Notes under the pieces: model-generated
Told to the model about the DNA's origin: nothing
The model's database searches: none
What the model saw: only the letters and a program-made list of their open reading frames with translations
In this document: piece after piece, positions 33,165 to 41,129 of the stretch
Position numbering within the stretch: the stretch's first letter is position 1
Layout: each line of letters opens with the position of its first letter
Position numbers and translations under genes: made by a program
Assembly (NCBI GenBank): GCA_049511715.1
Contig: JBEKXU010000003.1
Coordinates: forward strand, 62,001 to 126,000
DNA: 64,000 nucleotides
Source of the DNA: JBEKHT01 sp049511715
GTDB taxonomy: Bacteria > Chloroflexota > Anaerolineae > Anaerolineales > RBG-16-64-43
Direction of reading: 5' to 3'

Positions 33165-34256
33165 ATGGACGAATTCCAAACCAAGCAGCAGCGGATTCTC
33201 CGCCTGCTTCAGGAGCGAGGCCTGGGAGCTTTGCATTTGCGCCGGGCCGGCAGCTTTGCCTGGGCGACCTGCGGGGCTAGCTCGCAGGTCAACCAGGCCT
33301 CCAGCTTCGGCGAGGCCTCGCTGCTGGTCACACCCCAGGCGCGTGTCGTGATCTGTAACAACATTGAGGCCCCGCGCTTGGTCGACGAGGAGGGGCTGGA
33401 AGCCCAGGGTTGGGAGATGCGTGTCACTCCCTGGCATGAAGACCGGGACGCGCTCCGGGCCCTTCTTCCGACCGGGCCATTCGGAGCAGACGAGTCCGAA
33501 GAGGGGGCAGTGGATCTGTCCGTGGAGGTCGCGCACCTCCGGGCGGAGCTCACGCCTCCGGAGGAACAGCGCTTCCGGGAGCTGGGCAAGCTCTGTGCGC
33601 AGGCAATCTCCGCCGCTGCTCGAGGGGTCCGGCCCGGCCAGAGCGAGCTGGAAATTGCGGCCGGACTTTCGCGCGAGTGCGAGAATCGGGGAGTGCAAGC
33701 GACTGTCAACCTGGTCGCCAGCGATGAGCGCGTCTACCGATACCGGCATCCCCTCCCAACGGCCAAGACCCTCGAGCGGTACGCCATGCTGGTGGTCTGC
33801 GGACGAAAAGCGGGCCTGATTTGCTCCGTGACCCGCTTGGTCCACTTTGGGAAGCTGCCGGCCGAACTGGCACGGAGGCAGGAGGCCATCGCGCGGGTCG
33901 ATGCCCAATGGATCCGGGCGACCCGTCCGGGACGGGCGCTGGGCGACGTCTTCCGCGAGGGCGTAGCCGCCTATGGCGAGGTGGGCTTCCCGGAGGAATG
34001 GCGCCGCCATCACCAGGGAGGGCCGGCGGGCTACGAGCCGCGGGAGTGGCTGGCCCGGCCCGATTCCCCCGAGATCATCCGCGCCGGGCAGGCCTTTGCA
34101 TGGAATCCATCCATTGAAGGAATCAAGATGGAAGACACTCAACTGGTCGGCCAGGGGGAACCTGAGATTCTGACCACCCTCACCGACTGGCCCACTATTC
34201 AGGTGGCGCTGGACGGAGGCACCCTCCCGCGCCCGGCGATCCTGGAAATAACCTAG
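33165..34256 (+). CDS. M24-fold (creatinase/aminopeptidase P-like) protein lacking usual metal ligands
   Basis: A 363-residue protein with the two-part layout of the creatinase/aminopeptidase P family: N-terminal domain to about 130, pita-bread domain after. The His region H-H-Q-G-G-P-A-G-Y and the last acidic ligand (K-M-E-D-T) are visible. However, the two Asp ligands are replaced (V211 in V-V-C-G; S221 in S-V-T-R), and the first Glu ligand is Asn (F-A-W-N-P-S). Only one or two of five ligands remain, so it is probably not a metallopeptidase. Creatinase itself is a metal-free M24 enzyme, so another hydrolytic or isomerising role is possible. It starts 3 bases after the isomerase stop, tightly coupled, and so probably works in the same pathway. 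Confidence 0.75.
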   Translation: MDEFQTKQQRILRLLQERGLGALHLRRAGSFAWATCGASSQVNQASSFGEASLLVTPQARVVICNNIEAPRLVDEEGLEAQGWEMRVTPWHEDRDALRALLPTGPFGADESEEGAVDLSVEVAHLRAELTPPEEQRFRELGKLCAQAISAAARGVRPGQSELEIAAGLSRECENRGVQATVNLVASDERVYRYRHPLPTAKTLERYAMLVVCGRKAGLICSVTRLVHFGKLPAELARRQEAIARVDAQWIRATRPGRALGDVFREGVAAYGEVGFPEEWRRHHQGGPAGYEPREWLARPDSPEIIRAGQAFAWNPSIEGIKMEDTQLVGQGEPEILTTLTDWPTIQVALDGGTLPRPAILEIT

Positions 34257-34314
34257 GGCGAGGGGCGCGGACAAAACCCGGTCGCCTTTCGCGGAATCAT
34301 GGCCGGAGGACGAG

Positions 34315-36015
34315 ATGAGTAGACGAAAGTACACCGTCGGGGTTGATTTTGGGACTGAGTCGGGGCGGGCGGTCCTGGTCGAGGTAGGCAGTGGGCGGGA
34401 GATTGCCAGTTCGGTCTACGTGTATCGAAACGCCGTGATCGACGAATCCCTTCCGCTTCCCGGGCGGCCGGTCCGGCTGGAGCCGGATTGGGCGCTGCAG
34501 GACCCGGAAGACTACTTGAGAACGTTTCAGCGTGCGGTCCCGGCACTGCTGCGCCAGACCGGGGTGGAACCGGATGATGTCGTCGGCGTGGGGATCGATT
34601 TCACGGCCTGCACCATGCTGCCGACGAGGGCGGACGGGACCCCGCTGTGCCTGGTCCCCGAGTTCCGGCGCAACCCGCATGCCTGGGTGAAACTGTGGAA
34701 GCACCATGCCGCACAGCCGGAGGCGGACAAGATCAATGCCACCGCCCGGGCTCTGGGAGAACCTTGGCTCTCGCGTTACGGGGGCAAGATCTCCTCGGAA
34801 TGGTTTTTCGCCAAGGCGCTGCAGATCTTGGAGGAGGCTCCCGAGATCTATTCGGCGGCGGATCGGCTGATCGAGGCCGCGGACTGGGTGGTCTGGCAGC
34901 TTTGCGGGGTGGAGACCCGCAACTCCTGCACCGCAGGCTACAAGGCCATGTGGTCGAAGCGGGACGGGTTCCCGGGGGAGCGGTATTTTGCGGAGCTGGA
35001 TTCTCGCCTGGCCAACATCGTAGACGCCAAGATGTCGCGACGGATCACCCCTCTGGGCCAGCGGGCCGGAAACCTCACCCCTCAGGCCAGTCGCTGGACG
35101 GGGCTGAGAGCGGGCACGGCAGTAGCCGTGGCCAACGTTGACGCTCATGTGTCCGTTCCCGCTGCCACGGTGACCGGACCGGGACGCATGGTGATGATTA
35201 TGGGGACCAGCATTTGCCACATGGTCCTGGGGCCGGAGGAACGGGCCGTCGAGGGGATGTGCGGCGTGGTGGAAGACGGAATCATCCCCGGGCTTTTTGG
35301 TTATGAGGCCGGTCAGTCGGGGGTGGGCGACATCTTTGCCTGGTTTGTTGAGTCGGCCGTCCCGCCCGAATATCACGCTGCGGCCCGGCGGGCTGGGCGG
35401 GACTTGCACCGCCAGTTGGAGAGGGAGGCCGCGACGCTCCGGCCTGGGGAGTCGGGGCTGCTCGCCCTGGACTGGTGGAACGGCAACCGCTCGGTGCTGG
35501 TCGACGCCGATCTCAGCGGGATGCTTCTGGGGGCAACCCTGTCGACCAAGGCACCCGAAATCTACCGGGCGCTCATCGAAGCCACGGCCTACGGAACCCG
35601 CATGATCATCGAAGCCTTCGAGCGAAACGGCGTCCGCGTGGATGAGTTGGTCGCCTGTGGCGGGCTGCCGGAGAAGAACCTGTTGCTCATGCAGATCTTT
35701 GCCGATGTGACCGGGAAAGAGATCAAGGTCACGGCCTCGCGCCAGGCCCCGGCGCTGGGGTCGGCCATGTTCGCGGCGGTCGCTGCGGGCCGGACAGCGG
35801 GCGGGTATGATTCGATTGTGGAAGCCGCGGAGCGCATGCCACGGCTGAAGAAGAGGGCCTTTGTCCCGGCGGCTCTGAACCAGCGCCTCTACAGGCAGTT
35901 GTATCAGGAGTACACCGTGCTGCACGACTACTTCGGCCGGGGACAGAATGACGTGATGAAGCGGCTGAAAGCGATGCGACAGGAGATGCGAAGCGGGGAA
36001 CTGCACGAGGCGTAG
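34315..36015 (+). CDS. araB: Ribulokinase
   Basis: A 566-residue FGGY-family kinase matching ribulokinase in length (E. coli 566 aa) and motifs. The N-terminus G-V-D-F-G-T-E-S-G-R-A has the E-S-G-R variant of the phosphate-1 motif typical of AraB. N-V-D-A-H-V-S-V-P-A and I-M-G-T-S-I-C-H-M are the AraB versions of the central motifs, and E-A-T-A-Y-G-T-R with V-A-C-G-G-L-P-E-K-N closes the nucleotide site. It phosphorylates L-ribulose (and often D-ribulose) to ribulose-5-phosphate in the cytoplasm. It lies between the isomerase/M24-like pair and the araD-type gene, giving isomerase-kinase-epimerase order. Confidence 0.94.
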   Translation: MSRRKYTVGVDFGTESGRAVLVEVGSGREIASSVYVYRNAVIDESLPLPGRPVRLEPDWALQDPEDYLRTFQRAVPALLRQTGVEPDDVVGVGIDFTACTMLPTRADGTPLCLVPEFRRNPHAWVKLWKHHAAQPEADKINATARALGEPWLSRYGGKISSEWFFAKALQILEEAPEIYSAADRLIEAADWVVWQLCGVETRNSCTAGYKAMWSKRDGFPGERYFAELDSRLANIVDAKMSRRITPLGQRAGNLTPQASRWTGLRAGTAVAVANVDAHVSVPAATVTGPGRMVMIMGTSICHMVLGPEERAVEGMCGVVEDGIIPGLFGYEAGQSGVGDIFAWFVESAVPPEYHAAARRAGRDLHRQLEREAATLRPGESGLLALDWWNGNRSVLVDADLSGMLLGATLSTKAPEIYRALIEATAYGTRMIIEAFERNGVRVDELVACGGLPEKNLLLMQIFADVTGKEIKVTASRQAPALGSAMFAAVAAGRTAGGYDSIVEAAERMPRLKKRAFVPAALNQRLYRQLYQEYTVLHDYFGRGQNDVMKRLKAMRQEMRSGELHEA

Positions 36016-36161
36016 GCGCACCTGAAGTGCGCCCCGGAGTCAGGCGCCCTGACAGGGAAACGCTCCCATCAGCGAACCGTCTGGCCGGGCCAAGGGGCTG
36101 GCGGGCCTCCGGGATTGGAGAGCACGAGAGCGCGCGGGCGGAACCTGCAGGAGGATCTGGC

Positions 36162-36806
36162 GTGCTTGAGGACCTGAAACGAGTTGTCTGGCAGATGAAC
36201 CTGGAGTTGCCGAGGAACGGGCTGGTGGTTTGGACCAGCGGGAACGTAAGTGGCCGCGACGAGGGCACCGGCTTGGTGGTCATCAAACCGAGTGGAGTGC
36301 GCTACGAGACCCTCACGGAGGACAAGATGGTTGTCGTCGACTTGCAGGGCAAAGTCGTGGAGGGAACCCTCAAGCCGTCGTCCGATGTGTTCGCCCACGT
36401 CTACGTCTACCGCCATCGGCCTGATGTGGGCGGCGTGGTCCACACCCACTCGACGTTCGCCACAGCCTTCGCGGCCCTTGGCCGGCCCATCCCGCCGAGC
36501 CTCACAGCGATATGCGATGAGTTCGGGGGGGCCATCCCCTGCGGCGGGTACGCTCGAGTGGGCGGGGACGAGATCGGCCAGGAAATCGTGGCCAACATCG
36601 GGAGCAGCCCGGCAATTCTGTTGAAGAACCACGGGGTGTTCACCCTCGGGCGCAACCCGGAGGAGGCGGTAAAGGCCGCGGTCATGGTTGAGGATGCTGC
36701 GCGCACCATGTATTTTGCCTCGTTGCTCGGCCAGCCCGAGGAGATCAGCCCCGAGGAAGTCCAGCGCGCTCACCTGCGCTACCTGCGCGACTACGGGCAG
36801 GGCTGA
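36162..36806 (+). CDS. araD: L-ribulose-5-phosphate 4-epimerase (AraD type)
   Basis: A 214-residue class II aldolase-fold protein. The N-terminus L-E-D-L-K-R and the block S-G-N-V-S-G, V-I-K-P-S-G-V, K-P-S-S-D-V are those of AraD/UlaF epimerases. Zinc ligands are H-T-H and the His of K-N-H-G. Catalytic residues have counterparts: Asp in I-C-D-E-F-G-G and the C-terminal Tyr in R-D-Y-G-Q. It is slightly shorter than E. coli AraD (231 aa) because of a trimmed region before the C-terminus. GTG 36162 has AGGAGG 9 bases upstream; a longer reading from 36027 has no family match. It yields D-xylulose-5-phosphate for the pentose phosphate pathway. L-fuculose-phosphate aldolase is the main alternative. 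Confidence 0.85.
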   Translation: MLEDLKRVVWQMNLELPRNGLVVWTSGNVSGRDEGTGLVVIKPSGVRYETLTEDKMVVVDLQGKVVEGTLKPSSDVFAHVYVYRHRPDVGGVVHTHSTFATAFAALGRPIPPSLTAICDEFGGAIPCGGYARVGGDEIGQEIVANIGSSPAILLKNHGVFTLGRNPEEAVKAAVMVEDAARTMYFASLLGQPEEISPEEVQRAHLRYLRDYGQG

Positions 36807-37550
36807 AGGGGAAGGGCGGGCCGCCCACACACCGGCGAGAAGCTTTCCCCTGTCCACGGCAGGACCAGGCAGCCCCAGCCCTTCAAGCCCGGGAGACTCA
36901 AGGCCGAGGTTCCTCAAGCTCCGTACGGACGAAACAGCACCCTCCGGGCGTTTTCCCTCTTCGGTGGAATTCCTCTGTGTCAGGACCCTCCGCCCGCGCC
37001 GTGCGGTCGGGCTCTTGGGTCTCACAACGGTCGCCCTGGTTCCCCCTGGAAAGGAGATCGGGGGCAGGTGAGGGAATTTCCACCTCAGCCCGGTGCCATG
37101 CCGCGGTTCGGAGCATGGGCGCCGACCGGGAGGATTCGCGTCCACGTCCATCTCCGACCCCCTGATCGTTATTCGGGCTGAACATCGGGGAAAGCGCGCC
37201 TGCCTCTCGCCGGGTTGCAGCAGCCGGACCTCCTTGTCAGACACCGCCTCACCGGGTTCAGGGGTTTGAAAGGCCGCGAGGGTTTCTCGTTGGATGGCAG
37301 ATCCCTCCGGACGGCTTTCAGGACTTTTTCTTTCTTCCCGGGACCTCGCGTTAAGGGGGGCCACCTCGATTCTGAAAACAAGCGACGGCTCTTTGGGCAT
37401 CCGGGGGGATCAGCTGAGGGCTCTGCCCCAGGTTCCTGGTTCCGCAAGCGGGGAACGCTCCGAGGTATTATTCGGCCTGTGAGCGCCCCCGGGGGGACCA
37501 GAGCGATCCAAGCCCGGAAGGGATAGCCACGCTTGGAGAATGGGACCAAA
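36807..37550. other. 744-base region without a recognised gene
   Basis: Follows the sugar island. Open frames on both strands overlap and have biased composition without family resemblance. No terminator or promoter could be called with confidence. Confidence 0.4.
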
Positions 37551-38234
37551 ATGAGGATCCGCGCAGCGCTGTTTGACATGGATGGCACCCTGGCGTACAC
37601 GCTGGAAGACATTGCACAAGCCATGAACCAAGTCCTGACTAGGCGAGGGTACCCGAGCTTGCCTGTCGAAGACTACCGCAGGCTGGTATCGGAAGGGATT
37701 CCAGCCCTCATCACGCGGGCGCTACCGCCGGAGGGCAGAGATCCCGAGACGATCGTTGTTTGCACGAAGAGCTTTGACCGCGAGTATGCAAGACAACTGG
37801 GCGTGCGGGCGCGGGTCTACCCCGGGGTCTCGGAAACGCTGGAGGCTCTGGTTGCGCGAGGCGTCAAAAGGGCCGTACTCTCCAATTCGCAGGATGAGCT
37901 CGTCCGTCTGCTGGCGTCGGGTCTTTTCCCGGCGGGGACCTTTGAGGTCGTGCGGGGAGCCCAGGATGGGGTTCCTCCCAAGCCGGACCCACGAGGGGCT
38001 CTGGCTGTTGCCGCTTCTCTAAAGGTGAGGCCGGAAGAGTTCCTCTACCTGGGGGATAGCGGGGTCGACATGCAGACCGCAACGGCCGCATCCATGTTCC
38101 CGGTGGGGGCCCTCTGGGGATACCGCTCCCGGGAGGAACTGCTCGCGGGCGGAGCCAGGGTCCTGATTGACCGACCCCAGGGTCTCCTTGAACTGTTGGA
38201 GGGGACTGTCATCAGCCGGAAGGGCGCAAGTTGA
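37551..38234 (+). CDS. HAD-superfamily phosphatase (phosphoglycolate phosphatase-like)
   Basis: A 227-residue HAD subfamily IA hydrolase. Motif I is F-D-M-D-G-T-L (nucleophile Asp about residue 9), motif II is L-S-N-S-Q-D, and motifs III-IV are K-P-D-P and Y-L-G-D-S-G-V-D. An alpha-helical cap occupies about residues 17-85. Length and motifs resemble phosphoglycolate phosphatase or the sugar-phosphate phosphatases of the same branch. ATG 37551 starts just before motif I; a TTG at 37533 with a better-spaced GGAAGGG is an alternative. It is separated from the sugar island by 744 bases and may or may not belong to it. Substrate not readable. Confidence 0.85.
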   Translation: MRIRAALFDMDGTLAYTLEDIAQAMNQVLTRRGYPSLPVEDYRRLVSEGIPALITRALPPEGRDPETIVVCTKSFDREYARQLGVRARVYPGVSETLEALVARGVKRAVLSNSQDELVRLLASGLFPAGTFEVVRGAQDGVPPKPDPRGALAVAASLKVRPEEFLYLGDSGVDMQTATAASMFPVGALWGYRSREELLAGGARVLIDRPQGLLELLEGTVISRKGAS

Positions 38235-38762
38235 TTCGGCGAAGGCTCAGCCTTCCGTGGGGCAGCGCTTCTCCAGAGGCCCGGATTGCTCATCGGGCGC
38301 GGGGTATACCGCGTCACGGAGGCGGCCCTGCTCGACTTGGGGGCCGTTCCTGGGCCTGCGGGCCTGTTCCTCTGGCCGCAAGGCCGTCCCTTGAGGACGT
38401 TCGCCCGGTCGATCCTAACCTCCTTGGGTCCTCTCACTGACCTGCAGGGCCAACGGGTGGGTTTTCCGGGTCGTGGTCGGCCTGGCACCTTTGCCAGGAT
38501 GGCTCAACTCTTTGGCCTCGAGACCAAACCGAGGCCAAAGCTAGGCAAGGGGCTGGCTGAAGGCGTTGTTGCCGATCCGGATCTGCGGCAAGTTAAGGGC
38601 ATTTTCCACGCAATTGGGGAGGTCGCTCCCGGGTGGGGAACCTGCACAAAGGCCGATGCTCATTTGTACCCAGACTGCAGAAGGGCAAGGCCAATCGGCG
38701 CGCAGCCCCGGCCGCAGTCCCCCTCTTGGGCGAGCTTTCTTGCGGTCCGGAAAAGGCTGGCC
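38235..38762. other. Convergent intergenic region with two hairpins
   Basis: Lies between the plus-strand HAD gene and the minus-strand SDR gene. Two perfect hairpins stand 12 bases apart: 7-bp arms at 38481-38487/38492-38498 and 11-bp arms at 38510-38520/38530-38540. Neither has a long T-tract; together they could act as a two-way terminator. The open frame at 38286-38972 plus runs into the SDR gene and looks like a shadow. Confidence 0.45.
38481..38540. terminator. Paired hairpins between convergent genes
   Basis: CCTGGCA with TGCCAGG (loop 4), then an 11-bp perfect stem around TTTGGCCTCG (loop 9). The position between convergent genes suits bidirectional termination; no U-tract supports it, hence the moderate score. 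Confidence 0.4.
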
Positions 38763-39623
38763 TCAGGGAAGGCCGACCATCTGGGCGTTGATCTCCCAAA
38801 GCCGTTGGCCAGACAGCTCGTCGTAGGAGGCGGGGGAGGAAGGAAAGGGATGCCGGTTGACAAAGTACTTGCCCGAGACCCCCTCGACCTCAGGCGAGGC
38901 GGCCAGGTAGATCACAGTGTCGGCGCCTTCCTGCGGGGTCTTTGCCATGAGCTTGACGAATGGCTCCGCTAGGCGCACCAGCCCGCCGCTGCTGCGGTAC
39001 AGGTGGGAGGCCACAAATCCCGGGTGGACGGCGTTGACCGTGACCCCGGATCCCTGGAGCCTCACGGCCAATTGGTAGGTGAACAGAATCATGGCCAGCT
39101 TGGACTGCCCGTAGGCCTTCATGCCGCTCCCCCAGCGCCGGGCGGCCAATTGATCCAAGTCCAGCCGGGCATTGCGATGGGATTCGGAGGCCACATTCAC
39201 AATGCGGGCTGGGGCGTTGGCCTTCAGCCGGTCCAGCAGAAGGCAGGTCAGAAGAAAGACATTGAAATGGTTGAGGGCGAAGGTAGCCTCGATACCATCC
39301 ACACTCAGGGTCCGGCGGAGGAAGAATCCGCCTACGTTGTTCACGAGGATCTGTAGTTGGGGAAATCCATTCACCAAGTCTCTGGCGAGCGAACGCACCT
39401 GGGTCTGGCTCGAAAGGTCGGCCTGGAGGAAAGAAACGTCGGCGTTGCCGGTTTCCCTCTGCAACCGGGCGACCACGTTTCGCCCCTTCTGCGCATTCCT
39501 TCCCACGGCCAGGACCCGAGCCCCAAGGCGGGCCAGGCCTTCAGCGGCTGCCAGGCCAATGCCGTCGGTGGCTCCGGTCACCACGCAGACCTTGCCTTTC
39601 ACTTCTGAGGGCGAGCTGGCCAC
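38763..39623 (-). CDS. Short-chain dehydrogenase/reductase
   Basis: A 286-residue Rossmann-fold oxidoreductase of the classical SDR family, close to the retinol dehydrogenase/light-dependent protochlorophyllide reductase-like branch. The nucleotide motif T-G-A-T-D-G-I-G is at residues 16-23, N-N-V-G-G near 90, the catalytic Ser in N-V-A-S-E-S-H, and Y-G-Q-S-K (Y-x-x-x-K). The V-G-R-N after strand 2 with a basic residue suggests NADP. GTG 39623 has AAAGGAGA about 6 bases upstream. Its 5' region and the following PiT gene form the unit that was duplicated at 40970 onward. Substrate unknown. Confidence 0.88.
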   Translation of the reverse strand: MASSPSEVKGKVCVVTGATDGIGLAAAEGLARLGARVLAVGRNAQKGRNVVARLQRETGNADVSFLQADLSSQTQVRSLARDLVNGFPQLQILVNNVGGFFLRRTLSVDGIEATFALNHFNVFLLTCLLLDRLKANAPARIVNVASESHRNARLDLDQLAARRWGSGMKAYGQSKLAMILFTYQLAVRLQGSGVTVNAVHPGFVASHLYRSSGGLVRLAEPFVKLMAKTPQEGADTVIYLAASPEVEGVSGKYFVNRHPFPSSPASYDELSGQRLWEINAQMVGLP

Positions 39624-40969
39624 GCCGGTCTCCTTTCCTCTTCGCCACGGGTCCCACGTCCCAAAGGAAGCCGTAAACCTTGCTGATTCTACCCTTGCGG
39701 TTCACGATCCGCTTGGAAATGGAGCGGGCGAAAAGCGCACCCAGGGCCGCAATCCTGCCGGCTCCTGCGCCTTCGCGCCTGGTCGAGGCCATGGCGAACT
39801 TGTATGGGCTAGTGAAAGATAACCAGATACAGAAGCAGGGAGATGGCGGCGCAAGCGGGAATGGTGAGGACCCACGCCGTAAGCAAGTCCCTCAACACAT
39901 TCCAGTGGACCTTCCCCAGGCGCTCCGCCGCACCGACGCCCATGATCGCCGAACTCAGCACCTGGGTGGTGCTCACGGGGCCGCCCAGAAAGGAGGCGCA
40001 CAGGATCACGGAGGCCCCAGCAAGTTGGGAGGTAAACCCATGGATCGGACGGATGCGGAAAATCCGTGCCCCCAGCGTGCGAATTAGCCGCCAGGCCCCA
40101 AGAGAAGTTCCGAGACCGATTGAGGCACCGCTGAGCAGAATGGCCCACAGAGGCACATGGAAGGTGCCCTGATACCCCGAGGTTACCAGCGCCATGGCAA
40201 TAACCCCGATGGTCTTCTCGCCGTCGTTGGACCCATGGCCCAGGGACAGCCCGATCAGGGTTGGAACCTGCAGGAGATTGAACACCCGGTTGACCTGCGG
40301 CGTTGAACTGTCCGCGAGGCGCAGGGTAACCCGCATCACCACGAAGCCGACCAGGAGCCCCAGCGGCGGGGAAATGAAAAGAGCGATAAGGATCTTGGCC
40401 AGTCCGGCCCAGCGGACGACCGCCAGACCTTGGGAAACGATGGCAGCGCCCAGGAGGCCTCCGACCAGCGCGTGGGAGGAGGAGGAGGGCAAACCCAGGA
40501 AATACGTGATCAGGTTCCAGATCACGGCCGCCGACAGGCCTGCGATGACGACATCGGTGCGCAGCGCGGTGTCGACCAGCATCCCCTCTCCGAGCGTGGT
40601 CGCAACCGCCAGTGGCAGGATGAGGGGGGCGATGAAATTGCAGACCGCCGCGATGGTCAGGGCCAGTCTGGGAGGCAGGGCTCCCGAGGTGATGACGGTG
40701 GCCACCATACTGCTGCTGTCGTTAAACCCGTTGAGGAACCCAAACGTGGTGGCGAGCGCGAGCAAGATCAAAAGGGAAGTTGACATAGAGATCCAGTTGC
40801 CGCTGGTCAGATCCCGTCGGTCGCAAGAGAAACTCGATGATCGGGCGCGCGGGGTCTCCAAGGCTGCGGTTCCGGCCGGAGCACCAAGTCGCCGGAATAA
40901 GTGCCGGGTGGTCTACACCGGCCCGTTGGCGTGCTGGGCTGCGCAGTACACCTCATCGCTGCTGCCGAA
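39619..40969. repeat. Duplicated unit, copy A (SDR 5' end plus PiT gene plus leader)
   Basis: Copy A runs from the start of the SDR gene through the PiT gene to the end of its upstream leader. The PiT coding part is very similar to 42540-43517, and the leader (40787-40925) to 43518-43655. The short segment 39619-39786 resembles 40970-41127 (shared CTGGCCACGCC, GATTCTACCCT and TGGAGCGGGCGAA in the same order). The boundaries are by eye. Confidence 0.6.
39809..40786 (-). CDS. PiT-family inorganic phosphate transporter, copy 1
   Basis: A 325-residue membrane protein of the PiT family, secondary carriers that import phosphate (as a metal-phosphate complex) with cations. The two family signature repeats are visible: G-F-L-N-G-F-N-D-S-S near residue 17 and G-H-G-S-N-D-G-E-K near 195. 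The hydrophobic helices number about ten. The start is ATG 40786, with the helix beginning at once; the ribosome-binding site is weak. The in-frame upstream sequence is conserved with copy 2, but that is expected from the recent duplication. The first signature has N-D-S-S-S where copy 2 has H-D-S-S-N. No PhoU-like partner gene is adjacent. Confidence 0.9.
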   Translation of the reverse strand: MSTSLLILLALATTFGFLNGFNDSSSMVATVITSGALPPRLALTIAAVCNFIAPLILPLAVATTLGEGMLVDTALRTDVVIAGLSAAVIWNLITYFLGLPSSSSHALVGGLLGAAIVSQGLAVVRWAGLAKILIALFISPPLGLLVGFVVMRVTLRLADSSTPQVNRVFNLLQVPTLIGLSLGHGSNDGEKTIGVIAMALVTSGYQGTFHVPLWAILLSGASIGLGTSLGAWRLIRTLGARIFRIRPIHGFTSQLAGASVILCASFLGGPVSTTQVLSSAIMGVGAAERLGKVHWNVLRDLLTAWVLTIPACAAISLLLYLVIFH

Positions 40970-41129
40970 CTGGCCACGCCCGTATCCTTTTCTCTCCGCT
41001 CAGGGCCCCGGCGGCAGGAAGCTGAACGACCTGCGCGATTCTACCCTGGCGCTTCTGCCACCCGCTCTGGAATGGAGCGGGCGAATGACGCAGCAACTCC
41101 CGAGAACCTTGCGGCTCTCCCGCCTCTAG
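40787..41129. other. Duplicated leader and SDR-start remnant next to the IS
   Basis: 40787-40925 is the leader of PiT copy 1, closely matched upstream of copy 2. 40970-41127 resembles the SDR-PiT spacer (39619-39786), including the SDR start codon context, of which only about four codons are shared. No intact gene. Confidence 0.5.

Noticed and set aside
32346..34334. A 662-codon open frame on the minus strand opposite the isomerase and M24-like genes
   Set aside because: It lies across two well-supported plus-strand genes; its translation has no domain and shows the R/G/H-rich composition of antisense frames in GC-rich DNA.
34297..36021. A 574-codon minus-strand open frame opposite araB
   Set aside because: Mirror of a certain gene with no recognisable protein features; antisense shadow.
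38286..38972. 228-codon plus-strand frame between the HAD and SDR genes
   Set aside because: It runs about 210 bases into the SDR gene on the opposite strand, contains two hairpins and has no family resemblance.
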